A stretch of 38,819 nt of DNA from Oerskovia rustica (GCF_014836555.1 NZ_JACSQQ010000014.1:1-38819), one strand, 5' to 3'; numbered from the stretch's first letter, positions 9,002 to 16,661 are shown. The notes: generated by a model from the letters alone, not told the origin. Made by a program: numbers and translations.

Positions 9002-9028
9002 ACCCTAGAGAATGAGAACGGTTATCGC
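9002..9028 (-). promoter_or_regulatory. Promoter -10 with overlapping Zur-type operator upstream of the YibE/F gene
   Basis: On the minus strand a TAGGGT -10 element (9007-9002) lies about 48 nt before the YibE/F ATG. Immediately upstream is GAGAACGGTTATC (9014-9026 on the plus strand). It matches the dyad GAGAACNGTTCTC of the two operators at 10834 and 10872 at all but one position. Flanking bases extend the match over 9012-9028. The site sits just upstream of the -10, where a repressor would block polymerase. The -35 (TTGCAG, 9033-9028) has a long 20-nt spacer and is uncertain. Confidence 0.62.
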
Positions 9029-9070
9029 TGCAAGCGACGCGCCGGGCCCCACCCCTTCGGCACGGGACGA

Positions 9071-9138
9071 CAGAGGCCCGGGCGACCGACGTCGTCGGTC
9101 ACCCGGGCCTCTGCACGGGATGCGGGGCGTGGCCCCGC
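9071..9138 (-). terminator. Tandem hairpin terminators downstream of the HU gene
   Basis: Two strong hairpins follow the HU stop. GCGGGGC/GCCCCGC (9122-9128 with 9132-9138) has a 3-nt loop. A longer stem at 9071-9113 pairs CAGAGGCCCGGGCGACCGA with TCGGTCACCCGGGCCTCTG with one mismatch. They isolate HU transcription from the YibE/F promoter. Confidence 0.8.
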
Positions 9139-9168
9139 GGTGCGGCACGCCTCAGCGCGCCGCGAAGA

Positions 9169-9450
9169 TCACTTGGTGACGGCCTTCTTCAGGAGGCTGC
9201 CGGCGCTGATCTTGACACCGAAGCCAGCGGGGATCTGGATCTCCTCGCCGGTGCGGGGGTTGCGGCCCGTGCGAGCGGCACGCTCGACACGCTCGACGGA
9301 GAGGAGGCCGGTGACCTTGACGGCCTCGCCCTTGCCGAGCGACTCGACGAGGACTTCCTGGAACGCGTTGAGGGCGTTCTCGGCCTGAGCCTTGGTGAGG
9401 TCGGACTTTGCGGCGATGGCCGAGACGAGCTCAGACTTGTTGAGCGACAT
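9169..9450 (-). CDS. hup: DNA-binding protein HU
   Basis: This 93-aa nucleoid protein of the HU/IHF family has the normal short bacterial length, without the Lys/Ala-rich C-terminal tail found in some mycobacterial and streptomycete HU proteins. It starts MSLNKSELVSAIAAKSDLTK, has the dimerisation helices to about residue 45, and carries the DNA-clamp arm TGRNPRTGEEIQIPAG (about 61-76) before the closing LLKKAVTK. The ATG at 9450 has a GAAGGGAT ribosome-binding site. It is monocistronic: strong hairpins follow, and 218 bp separate it from the hairpin that ends the ribosomal-protein operon upstream. Confidence 0.96.
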   Translation of the reverse strand: MSLNKSELVSAIAAKSDLTKAQAENALNAFQEVLVESLGKGEAVKVTGLLSVERVERAARTGRNPRTGEEIQIPAGFGVKISAGSLLKKAVTK

Positions 9451-9667
9451 GCGGATCCCTTCATCGGTTCACGCCCCGCGGTGGGCACCGCGAGACGTTG
9501 AGGTCTCAGTTTGCCAGCCCTGAGGCGGGACTTCGTGGACAACACTAAGGAATCTACGGGGTTCTGCGCGCGTTTCCGCGCCGAAACGGTTCCTCTGAGC
9601 GCAGAATCTTGTCCGATCCGCGCCGAATGTGACCTACTGGGCGCCTCCGGACCCCCTACCGGGCGTG

Positions 9668-9705
9668 CGACGAGCCGCCCACCCCGCAGGGTGGACGGCT
9701 CGTCG
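9668..9705 (-). terminator. Terminator of the alternative ribosomal-protein operon
   Basis: A 17-bp stem with one C-A mismatch has arms 9668-9684 and 9689-9705 (CGACGAGCCG paired with CGGCTCGTCG, then CCACCC with GGGTGG) and a 4-nt loop CGCA. It lies 34 nt after the L31B stop. Confidence 0.8.
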
Positions 9706-9738
9706 AGGGCGCCGGCTCGTCGGCCGAGCGAGGGCCGT

Positions 9739-10044
9739 TCAGCGACCGTCGCTCTTCGCCGCGCCTCCCGTGGCGCCCTTGCCGTAGCGCTGACGGAACT
9801 TCTCGACGCGTCCGGCGGTGTCCACGACGCGCGCGGTGCCCGTGTAGAACGGGTGGCTCGCGCTCGAGATGTCGACGTCGACCACCGGGTAGGTGTTGCC
9901 GTCCGTCCACACGATCGTCTTGTCCGGGCGCCCGGGACCGGACGCCGAGCTCCCGGCGAGCGTGGACCTGGTCAGGAAGGCGAAGTCGGCCGAGATGTCG
10001 CGGAACACGACCGGCCCGTACTCGGGGTGGATGTCCTTCTTCAT
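9739..10044 (-). CDS. rpmE2: 50S ribosomal protein L31 type B (zinc-independent)
   Basis: This 101-aa protein begins [20 protein letters not shown] and contains [26 protein letters not shown], typical of type B L31. It has no cysteine, whereas zinc-binding type A L31 carries a CXXC pair, so it is the form used when zinc is short. It is slightly longer than usual because of an insert, [11 protein letters not shown], and a Gly/Ala/Lys tail. It is the last gene of the L28-L33-S14-L31B operon, 23 bp after S14. Zur control is inferred from the operators upstream of L28. Confidence 0.95.
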   Translation of the reverse strand: MKKDIHPEYGPVVFRDISADFAFLTRSTLAGSSASGPGRPDKTIVWTDGNTYPVVDVDISSASHPFYTGTARVVDTAGRVEKFRQRYGKGATGGAAKSDGR

Positions 10045-10067
10045 GGGTGCTCCTCTACGTGTCTCGA

Positions 10068-10373
10068 CTACCAGCTGGACTTGGTGACGCCCGGGAGCTC
10101 GCCGCGGTGCGCCATGTCGCGCAGCCTGATGCGGGAGAGCCCGAAGCGCCGGTTGTACGCGCGCGGACGACCGTCGACGACGTCGCGGTTGCGCAGGCGG
10201 GTCGCGCTCGCGTCGCGGGGCTGCTTGCGCAGCTCGGTCGAGGCGGCCTCCTTCTCGGCGTCCGAGGCGCTCGGCGACGCGATGATCTTCTTGAGCTCGG
10301 CGCGCCGCTCGGCGTACCGGGCGACGATCACCTCGCGCTGCTCGTTGCGCGCGATCTTGGACTTCTTGGCCAT
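10068..10373 (-). CDS. rpsN: 30S ribosomal protein S14 (zinc-independent form)
   Basis: This 101-aa protein starts [20 protein letters not shown] and ends with [20 protein letters not shown], diagnostic for S14. It is the long cysteine-free form; the short zinc-ribbon S14 (about 61 aa) has four cysteines. It would replace the zinc form in 30S subunits during zinc limitation. It is 10 bp downstream of L33. Confidence 0.95.
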   Translation of the reverse strand: MAKKSKIARNEQREVIVARYAERRAELKKIIASPSASDAEKEAASTELRKQPRDASATRLRNRDVVDGRPRAYNRRFGLSRIRLRDMAHRGELPGVTKSSW

Positions 10374-10383
10374 GCGGCTCCCC

Positions 10384-10551
10384 TTACCGTTCCTCGCGGA
10401 ACGCGACGTGCCGTCGCGCCACCGGGTCGTACTTGAGCAGGGTCAGCCGGTCCGGGTCGTTGCGGCGGTTCTTGCGGGTCACGTAGGTGTACCCGGTCCC
10501 TGCGGTCGAACGCATCCTGACCACGGGGCGCAGCTCGGTGCGTGCTGCCAT
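10384..10551 (-). CDS. rpmG: 50S ribosomal protein L33 (zinc-independent form)
   Basis: This 55-aa protein translates as [20 protein letters not shown], then [20 protein letters not shown], and ends [15 protein letters not shown]. The [10 protein letters not shown] and LKYDP segments identify L33. It has no cysteine, so the zinc ribbon is missing. Its ATG overlaps the L28 stop by one base (TGATG), indicating coupled translation. A TAA stop is at 10384-10386. Confidence 0.93.
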   Translation of the reverse strand: MAARTELRPVVRMRSTAGTGYTYVTRKNRRNDPDRLTLLKYDPVARRHVAFREER

Positions 10552-10787
10552 CAGACCTTCTCCCCTCGAGCGATGATTCCGGCGACGACCACGTCGATCC
10601 CTCGACGGTCGATCGTCCTGATCCCCTGGGCGCTCACTCTCAGCCTGACATGCCGGCCCAGGGACGGCACCCAGTAGCGCTTGTGCTGGATGTTGGGGTC
10701 GAAGCGACGCTTGGTCCGCACGTGCGAGTGCGAGATCGAACGGCCGAACCCCGGCGAGGTGCCGAGCACCTGGCAGACGGCGGACAT
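10551..10787 (-). CDS. rpmB: 50S ribosomal protein L28 (zinc-independent form)
   Basis: This 78-aa protein begins [20 protein letters not shown] and continues with [20 protein letters not shown], as expected for L28. Only one cysteine (residue 5) remains, so the four-cysteine zinc-binding arrangement is absent. It is the first gene of the operon, with a GAAGGGAAG ribosome-binding site. Its promoter carries a Zur-type operator between -35 and -10. Confidence 0.94.
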   Translation of the reverse strand: MSAVCQVLGTSPGFGRSISHSHVRTKRRFDPNIQHKRYWVPSLGRHVRLRVSAQGIRTIDRRGIDVVVAGIIARGEKV

Positions 10788-10821
10788 GACGGACTTCCCT
10801 TCGGTGGGTCGTGGAGACCCG

Positions 10822-10851
10822 ACACTAGTTATTGAGAACCGTTCTCGTCAA
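10822..10851 (-). promoter_or_regulatory. Promoter of the L28-L33-S14-L31B operon
   Basis: On the minus strand, TTGACG (10851-10846) and TAGTGT (10827-10822) are separated by 18 nt. The spacer contains the whole palindrome centred at 10840, so repressor binding would directly block polymerase. Confidence 0.65.
10832..10848. promoter_or_regulatory. zur box: Zur-type operator 1 (shared by the divergent promoters)
   Basis: GAGAACCGTTCTC at 10834-10846 is a perfect 13-bp palindrome, flanked by TT and GT. It resembles the actinobacterial Zur consensus, an AT-richer dyad around TGANAANNNTTNTCA. It lies in the spacer of the ribosomal operon promoter and overlaps the -35 of the divergent CobW-like gene, so one bound dimer could silence both. 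The Zur assignment rests on the zinc-related genes on both sides. Confidence 0.8.
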
Positions 10852-10861
10852 GAGGTATGCT
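10832..10861 (+). promoter_or_regulatory. Promoter of the CobW-like gene
   Basis: TTGAGA (10832-10837) and TATGCT (10856-10861) are separated by 18 nt. Transcription would start near 10868, just upstream of operator 2. Confidence 0.55.
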
Positions 10862-10869
10862 CCCGACTG

Positions 10870-10886
10870 ATGAGAACCGTTCTCTG
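10870..10886. promoter_or_regulatory. zur box: Zur-type operator 2 (downstream of the CobW-like promoter start)
   Basis: GAGAACCGTTCTC at 10872-10884 is identical to operator 1. The centres are 38 bp apart (10840 and 10878). It overlaps the predicted start region of the plus-strand transcript, so the CobW-like gene has two sites and the ribosomal operon mainly one. Confidence 0.78.
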
Positions 10887-10904
10887 TAGAGGTGGAGCGT
10901 CCGC

Positions 10905-12182
10905 ATGCCCGCAGATATTCCCGGGAACCCCCGCACGTCCGGGACCGGCGTCCCGCTCAGCGTGCTCGCCACGATCGATCCCGTGCTGCGCGACACCGCG
11001 ATCTTCGGCCTCGTGACCGACACGCCGCGGTCGGTCGCGCTGCGCCACGACATCCACGCCGAGGACGGCACGCTGCGGCGCCTGGTCGTGGACGCGACGG
11101 GCGTCGTCGAGGACACGCTCGTCGACCTCGAGCACGCGTGCCTGTCGTGCGCGGTCCGCGAGGACGCGATCCCCACCCTCCACGCGCTCGCGCACGACGG
11201 CCGCTGGGACGAGGTCCTCCTCGCGCTGCCCGTGTCCGCCGAGCCCCTGCCCGTCGTGCGCGCCCTCGAGGCCGCCGCCCGCCCCGACGGCGCGCTCGAC
11301 GGGCTGCGGCTCGCCACGGTCCTCACGGTCGTCGACCTCGCCGCGGTCGAGACCGACCTCCTCGACGACGACCTCCTCGAGGAGCGCGGGCTCGCGCTCA
11401 CCCCCACGGACCACCGCTCGGTCGGCGAGGTGCTCGCCGCACAGGTCGAGCACGCCGACCTCGTCGTCACGACCGGCGCGCCGCCCGCACCCGAACTCGG
11501 CGCGTCCACGCTCGGCTCCCACGGCTCCCACGGGTCGCCGGCCCCGCCCAGCCCGCCCGACGACGCCACCCGCCCGGGCGGGCACGCGGCGGTCCACGCC
11601 GCACGGGACCGGCGCCGCGCGAGCGCACGCACCGGATCGGGACTCGTGGACCGCCTGCGCGCGGACACCTCGACGCGGGTCGACGGCCTCGAGCGGCTCC
11701 GCTTCGCCGACCTGTCCGCGGCCTCGCACGACGCGACCGTCGCCGAACGACGCGCGCACCCGCTCGGGGTGCGTGCCGTCGTCGGGCAGGACGACGCGAC
11801 CGGGACCTGGACCCTCGAGCTCGCGTCCGACCTGCCCTTCGACCCCGAGCGTCTCCTCCACCAGGTCCGCCGCCTGGGCACCGGGCGCCTGCGCAGCCGC
11901 GGCGTGTTCTGGGTGCCCAACCGGCCCGACTCGATGTGCGCGTGGGACGGCGCGGGCGGCCAGCTCAGCATCGGGGCGGTCGGGACGTGGGACGACGTCG
12001 CACCCCGCACGCGGCTCGTCGTCACGGGCGCGGCCGACTCGGCCGACGACCGCGCGGCCCTGGTCGCCGCGTTCGACGAGATCCTCGCGACGCGCGAGGA
12101 GGTCGCCGACGGCGGCCTGCGGTGGCTCGGCCGCGAGGACGTGCTCGCGCCGTGGCTCGGTGAGCGCAGCGACGCCGTGTGA
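10905..12182 (+). CDS. COG0523/CobW C-terminal-domain protein, probable Zur-regulated zinc chaperone
   Basis: This 425-aa protein belongs to the CobW/COG0523 family but is degenerate. The N-terminus lacks a recognisable Walker A GXXGXGKT. The metal motif is reduced to CLSC (79-82) in place of the usual CXCC. The region AVREDAIPTLHALAHDGRWD after it is conserved. A CobW C-terminal domain follows (GRLRSRGVFWVPNRPDSMCA, then GGQLSIGAVGTWDD). A His/Ser/Pro-rich insert lies at about 201-240. The layout recalls Mycobacterium tuberculosis Rv0106, a Zur-controlled gene. The ATG at 10905 has a GGTGGAG site. It is probably involved in moving zinc under starvation, but GTP use is doubtful. Confidence 0.85.
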   Translation: MPADIPGNPRTSGTGVPLSVLATIDPVLRDTAIFGLVTDTPRSVALRHDIHAEDGTLRRLVVDATGVVEDTLVDLEHACLSCAVREDAIPTLHALAHDGRWDEVLLALPVSAEPLPVVRALEAAARPDGALDGLRLATVLTVVDLAAVETDLLDDDLLEERGLALTPTDHRSVGEVLAAQVEHADLVVTTGAPPAPELGASTLGSHGSHGSPAPPSPPDDATRPGGHAAVHAARDRRRASARTGSGLVDRLRADTSTRVDGLERLRFADLSAASHDATVAERRAHPLGVRAVVGQDDATGTWTLELASDLPFDPERLLHQVRRLGTGRLRSRGVFWVPNRPDSMCAWDGAGGQLSIGAVGTWDDVAPRTRLVVTGAADSADDRAALVAAFDEILATREEVADGGLRWLGREDVLAPWLGERSDAV

Positions 12183-12237
12183 CGAGTGACGAGGGACGCG
12201 GGAACGCCCCGGGACTCGTGACGCGGCCGGGGGCGTC

Positions 12238-12260
12238 CGGGTCGACGAGCGGCCGACCCG
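12238..12260. terminator. Possible terminator between the CobW-like and GH101 genes
   Basis: CGGGTCG (12238-12244) pairs with CGACCCG (12254-12260) around a 9-nt loop in the 96-bp convergent gap 12183-12278. It is GC-rich with no U-tract and could serve either strand. Confidence 0.4.
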
Positions 12261-12278
12261 AGTCACCGACCCGAGCGG

Positions 12279-15200
12279 CTAGCGGCAGCTCGCGGCCTCG
12301 AACGACCTCTCGGTCGTGGTCGTGACCTCCTTGCCGTCGACCGTGGCGGTCGCCGTGAACGTCACCGTCCCCGCCTCGATCGCCTCGCTGCGGGAGTTGA
12401 ACTTCTGGCTCGCGCTCTTGCCGGGCTGGACGTTGTTGAAGGTCTTGGTGCCGTACGGCGTCGTGACCACCACGTCGACCGGGAAGTCCTCCTCGTTGAC
12501 CGCGCGCGCCGTGACCTGGGCGCGCGCGCCCGTGCACTGCGAGGTGGCCGTCGTGGTGACCTCGAGCTCGGGCTCGGGCTCGGGCTCGACCGGGTCGGCG
12601 CAGGACACCTTGGCGGAGCCCCAGTCGGCGTGGTCGTTGCCGTTGCCGTCGCCGCCGTCCCCGACGACCAGGTCGAGGTAGCGGACCCCCGTGACGGGCA
12701 CGTTCAGGTCGACGGTCTTGCCGCCGCCCTTGAGCACCTCGGTCTGGGCGAGCTGCGTGCCGTCGCCGAGGACCGTGAACTGCACGGTGCCCTTGGTCGC
12801 CTGGACGTCGTCGACGCCCACGGTCGCCGTGAAGGCCTCGCACTGCCCGGCGAGGAAGACCCGGACGGTCGACTTCGCGTGCGTACCCAGGCCCTTCTCG
12901 TGGACGACGCCGCGCAGCGTGAGCGGCTTGCCGTCCTTCTCGCCCTGCTCGCCGTTGGACAGGTCACGCTCGACCGGTCCCCACCCGTTGGTCGTCGAGA
13001 CGAAGGGCAGGTCGCTGACCCAGTTCTCGCCGCCGTTCGGCGGGACGACGACCCACACCGACTGGCCGGCCTCGACCGACCGCTTCCCGACGGGCGCTGC
13101 CGTGGTCGTGTACGAGCCGCCCGACGTGAGCGTGTAGGCGTCGGCCGTGATCTTGCCGTGCGGGGTGACCTGCCACGTCGTGGTCAGCACGCCGCCCGCG
13201 GGGAGCGTGGCCGCGGTCGAGGCGTTGGTCGCCTCGACCTCCCAGCCCTCGGGCACGTCGAGCGTCACGGCGACGTCCGCGACGGCCACGGGCTCGTGGA
13301 CCGTGAGGCGCGTCGTGACGGTGCTCGCGACGTCGGGCTCGAACGCGACCGGTCCCGGGGAGACGGTGAGCGACGCGCAGGCCGGTGTGGCCTCGGCCGG
13401 GCCCAGGTCCACGACGCGGAAGTCGTCGAGGATCAGGTCGGACTGGTTGCCGCCCGCGGTGAGCTTGCGCAGCCCCACCCAGGTGTCACCGCAGCCGCTC
13501 GCGACGACGTCCTCGGAGAACGTCGCGGTCGTGCGCTGCTGACCCAGCGGGGTCGCGTGCGTCTCGACCGACGCCGGGGCGCCGCTTGCGACCGAGTCGT
13601 AGCCCGTGACCCACTGGTACTCGCCGCCGTTGCCCGACTGGTAGTCGAAGCTCACGCGGTACTGGCGGCCGGCCTCGAGCCTCACCGTGCTGGGCACGGT
13701 GCGGTAGACGAGACCCTTGTTCTCCTCGTGCGCCTTGAGCGACCAGTCGCCGGACAGCGCGTCGTCGACGAGCTTCCCGTTCCAGCCGGCCTGCGTGTAC
13801 GGGGCGTTGCGCTTGGCGATGTGCGTGCGCGGGTCGGTCACGCCGCCCGCGTCGCCCTTGACGAACGGTCCCCAGCCCTGGGTCACGTTCTCGAAGTCGT
13901 CGAACGCGACGACCGCTTCGCCCTCGACGGCCGGGGCCACCGAGCGCGTGGCGCTCACGACCCGCAGGTCGTCCACCCGCACGACGGCGTCGCCCGCCGA
14001 GGCGGAGACCGTCAGCGTCGGGCGGGCCGGGCCCGCGACGTCGACGAGCACCTGGACGCGCTGGTAGTAGCGGTTGTTCTTCTCGTCGGCCGCGACGAGG
14101 TTCTTCGCGGTCGAGCGCTCGACGACGGTGCTCGCGGTCTGCGCGACGCCCTCGCCCGAGACGGACAGGGTCGTCGTGCGGGACGTCCCGGGCTGGACCT
14201 CGACCCAAGCGCTCACGGCGTAGGTGCCCGTCGAGAGCTCGCCGAGCTGCTGGCTCAGCGACGACGCGCCCGCACCGAGCGTCGCGACGCGCTGCCCGTT
14301 GGACAGTGTCTCGATGCCCGTGGTGCCGGTCGTCTCGTACGCGTCGAGCGTCGCGGCGTTGAAGCCGGGGTCGACGATGCCGCTCGCGCTGCCCCACGCG
14401 ACGTCGTCGGCCGAGGGCGTCGTGACGCCCTGCGGGTACAGGACGTACGGCTGGCCCGCGGTCGCCTCGACCGTGACCTTGCCGCCCGTGACCGGGACGT
14501 CCGCGACCTTCTCGCGGCCCGTCGTCGTGAGCTTGTACATCGTCAGGCTCGTGGCGCCGGAGAGCTCGTCCGTGAGGGTCCACGTGGTCGAGCCGCCGGC
14601 CGGGTTGTAGTGGTAGAGCTTGCCACCCTCGGCGACCTCCCCCTCGATCCCGGGGGCGTCGGACGCGTTCCACGGCAGGAGGTAGGTGCCGCCCGTGGCG
14701 ACCACTGCGTCCCCGACGAGGATCTGCCGGTCGGCTGAGGTCGTCCCGCGCGCCGAGACGTCACCCGTGAAGTCGATCCGGTCGGTGCCCCAGCGCACGA
14801 TCTCCTCGTGCTGGAGGAACTTGGTCGGGACGTTGGTCGTCCAGATGTTCTTGTAGAACGCGTTCCAGTCGGTCTGCCCGGTCCAGCCCTCGAACTCGAC
14901 GAGCCGCGCGTTGCCGAGCAGCGGGTGCGGGTTCCAGGTGTCCTTCTCGGCGTTGTCGATGAAGCGCACGATCTGGGAGTTCAGGCCCTTGTTCGCGGCG
15001 CCTCCGTAGTTCTCGTCCGCGGACCAGTGGCTCCACAGCGAGCTCGCCTCGAACTTGTCGGACCACTCGGTCGCGATCTGGAGGTCGTTGGCGCGGGCCG
15101 CGTCCGCGAGGGCGCGGGCCTGCCAGCCGAAGTTGTAGTAGACGTCGACGTAGAGCAGGTCCAGGTTGCCCCGGGTCTCGTCGGCGAGCTGGCCGATGCG

Positions 15201-16610
15201 CGCGGCCAGGTCCCCGCTGTTCACGTCGCGGCGCTGGTCGATGTAGTACGACTGGCCGAGCCAGTTCCAGCCCTTGGCCGACGGGTCGACGAGCTCGTCG
15301 GAGAAGGCGTTCGCCTCGGCGTAGGCCTCGGTCGCGTTGATGTGGACGCCGAAGTCCGCGTTCCAGTCGCCGCCCTGCTCGAGGAGCGTGTTCATGTCCT
15401 CGAGGCCGCCTGCGCGCTCGTTGTAGTTGCCGCCGTAGTCGGGGTGCGCGGAGTCGTGACCCTCGGAGCCGTAGCCCTTGAGCAGCGCCATCTGGCCCAG
15501 GCCGTCGGTCGCGAGCGAGATGCGCTTGACGTCGTCGAGCGTGCGCAGGAACGGGTGCGTGGCCTGCGAGGCGAAGTTGAACGGGATGTGGGTCACGACG
15601 CGGTCGGCGACCTGGTCGGCGCCGAGCGCCTTGGGCGCGGTCGCGCGGAACGCGATCGCGCCGTCCTGCCAGTCGACCTTGTCGTCGGCGTTGGCGTCGG
15701 CCGTCACGACGACGGTCGCGTACGGCAGCTCCTCGGTGACGGGCGAGCCCTGGGCCCGGTAGGTCCAGGCGCCGCTCCAGACGCCCACGCGCACGCCGCC
15801 GTCGGCCGCGCGCGCCTGGCGCTGCAGGCGGTTGCCGTCCGCGGCGGCCTTGCCGCCCGCCTCGTCGTAGACGCTGTTGGTCACGATCGTCGCCGACAGC
15901 GCGCTCGTGCTCACGATCGCGTACGCGGACCCGACCGGGTTCGCGTTGACGGGGGTCTGCCCCGTGACGGTCGTGAACGTGTCGCCGACCTTGCCGCGGT
16001 CCGGGCTGATCACGGCCGAGGCGACGACGGCCGAGGGGTCGGCCGACGAGACGGAGAGCAGGTCGTGGCCGGGGACCTCGATGGTCCCGACGCGGAAGGC
16101 CTCGGTGTCGGTCACGCCCGTGACGCGGAACGTCACGGCGCTGCCGTCGACCTCGAGGCGCGTGTCGATGCTGACGCCCGCGAGGTCGGGGAACGTCAGG
16201 CGGTAGTCGCGGCTCGTCTCACCGGGCTCGCCGGCCTCGACCGCGACGGTGCGGTCGGTGCCGTTGAGGCGCACCTTCGCCACGGTCGCGGTGCTGCCCG
16301 CGAGCGAGGCTCCCGATGCGCGGTCGGTGTAGCTGAGGACACGCGGGAAGTCGGCGGCGACCTGGACGTCGAGCTGAGGAGAGCGCAGCGTCGCCGCGCC
16401 CTCGACGCTCGCCGCGGCGACCTGCTCGGCCGTCAGGCCCAGGGCCGAGAGCTGGGCCGTGCTGCTGGTCGCCGCCGCGGGGAGGGCGGCGACCGGCAGC
16501 GCCGCGAACGGCACCACGACCGCGGTGGCGAGCGCCACGAGCCGGCGGGCGCGGCGCGAGCCGCCGCCCGGGAGGGAACCGGCCCGGGGGCCAGGGGAAT
16601 GTCGAACCAT
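12279..16610 (-). CDS. Secreted endo-alpha-N-acetylgalactosaminidase (GH101)
   Basis: This 1443-aa enzyme should release the core-1 disaccharide Gal-beta-1,3-GalNAc from Ser/Thr of mucin-type glycoproteins. A signal peptide is clear (Arg-rich start, hydrophobic ALATAVVVPFAALPVAAL, cleavage near AAA at about 45). The catalytic region has LDLLYVDVYYNFGW with the nucleophile Asp489 and QIATEWSDKFE with the acid/base Glu515, matching D764/E796 of the pneumococcal enzyme; the loop between them is six residues shorter. Jelly-roll modules follow (about 740-1070), then a NEW3-like domain (about 1082-1170), an NPCBM domain (about 1200-1338), a Pro/Glu linker and a beta-rich C-terminal domain. There is no LPXTG, so it is probably released. 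The ATG at 16610 has a GAAGGAG site. It is last in the operon, 51 bp after GH35. Confidence 0.93.
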   Translation of the reverse strand: MVRHSPGPRAGSLPGGGSRRARRLVALATAVVVPFAALPVAALPAAATSSTAQLSALGLTAEQVAAASVEGAATLRSPQLDVQVAADFPRVLSYTDRASGASLAGSTATVAKVRLNGTDRTVAVEAGEPGETSRDYRLTFPDLAGVSIDTRLEVDGSAVTFRVTGVTDTEAFRVGTIEVPGHDLLSVSSADPSAVVASAVISPDRGKVGDTFTTVTGQTPVNANPVGSAYAIVSTSALSATIVTNSVYDEAGGKAAADGNRLQRQARAADGGVRVGVWSGAWTYRAQGSPVTEELPYATVVVTADANADDKVDWQDGAIAFRATAPKALGADQVADRVVTHIPFNFASQATHPFLRTLDDVKRISLATDGLGQMALLKGYGSEGHDSAHPDYGGNYNERAGGLEDMNTLLEQGGDWNADFGVHINATEAYAEANAFSDELVDPSAKGWNWLGQSYYIDQRRDVNSGDLAARIGQLADETRGNLDLLYVDVYYNFGWQARALADAARANDLQIATEWSDKFEASSLWSHWSADENYGGAANKGLNSQIVRFIDNAEKDTWNPHPLLGNARLVEFEGWTGQTDWNAFYKNIWTTNVPTKFLQHEEIVRWGTDRIDFTGDVSARGTTSADRQILVGDAVVATGGTYLLPWNASDAPGIEGEVAEGGKLYHYNPAGGSTTWTLTDELSGATSLTMYKLTTTGREKVADVPVTGGKVTVEATAGQPYVLYPQGVTTPSADDVAWGSASGIVDPGFNAATLDAYETTGTTGIETLSNGQRVATLGAGASSLSQQLGELSTGTYAVSAWVEVQPGTSRTTTLSVSGEGVAQTASTVVERSTAKNLVAADEKNNRYYQRVQVLVDVAGPARPTLTVSASAGDAVVRVDDLRVVSATRSVAPAVEGEAVVAFDDFENVTQGWGPFVKGDAGGVTDPRTHIAKRNAPYTQAGWNGKLVDDALSGDWSLKAHEENKGLVYRTVPSTVRLEAGRQYRVSFDYQSGNGGEYQWVTGYDSVASGAPASVETHATPLGQQRTTATFSEDVVASGCGDTWVGLRKLTAGGNQSDLILDDFRVVDLGPAEATPACASLTVSPGPVAFEPDVASTVTTRLTVHEPVAVADVAVTLDVPEGWEVEATNASTAATLPAGGVLTTTWQVTPHGKITADAYTLTSGGSYTTTAAPVGKRSVEAGQSVWVVVPPNGGENWVSDLPFVSTTNGWGPVERDLSNGEQGEKDGKPLTLRGVVHEKGLGTHAKSTVRVFLAGQCEAFTATVGVDDVQATKGTVQFTVLGDGTQLAQTEVLKGGGKTVDLNVPVTGVRYLDLVVGDGGDGNGNDHADWGSAKVSCADPVEPEPEPELEVTTTATSQCTGARAQVTARAVNEEDFPVDVVVTTPYGTKTFNNVQPGKSASQKFNSRSEAIEAGTVTFTATATVDGKEVTTTTERSFEAASCR

Positions 16611-16661
16611 GTGCTGTCTCCTTCGATAGCAGTTCATCGGCCGTCCCCCGACCGACGGGCG

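Noticed and set aside
3432-9008. A 1858-codon open frame on the plus strand opposite the membrane-protein genes
   Set aside because: It is rich in Arg, Gly, Glu, Asp and Pro with no domain, as expected for the antisense of GC-rich coding DNA. The minus strand encodes clear membrane proteins with good starts.
9541-9610. A partly symmetric CGAAACGGTTCC stretch upstream of HU as a fourth Zur site
   Set aside because: It lacks the GAGAAC arm and does not fit the 13-bp dyad of the three accepted sites.
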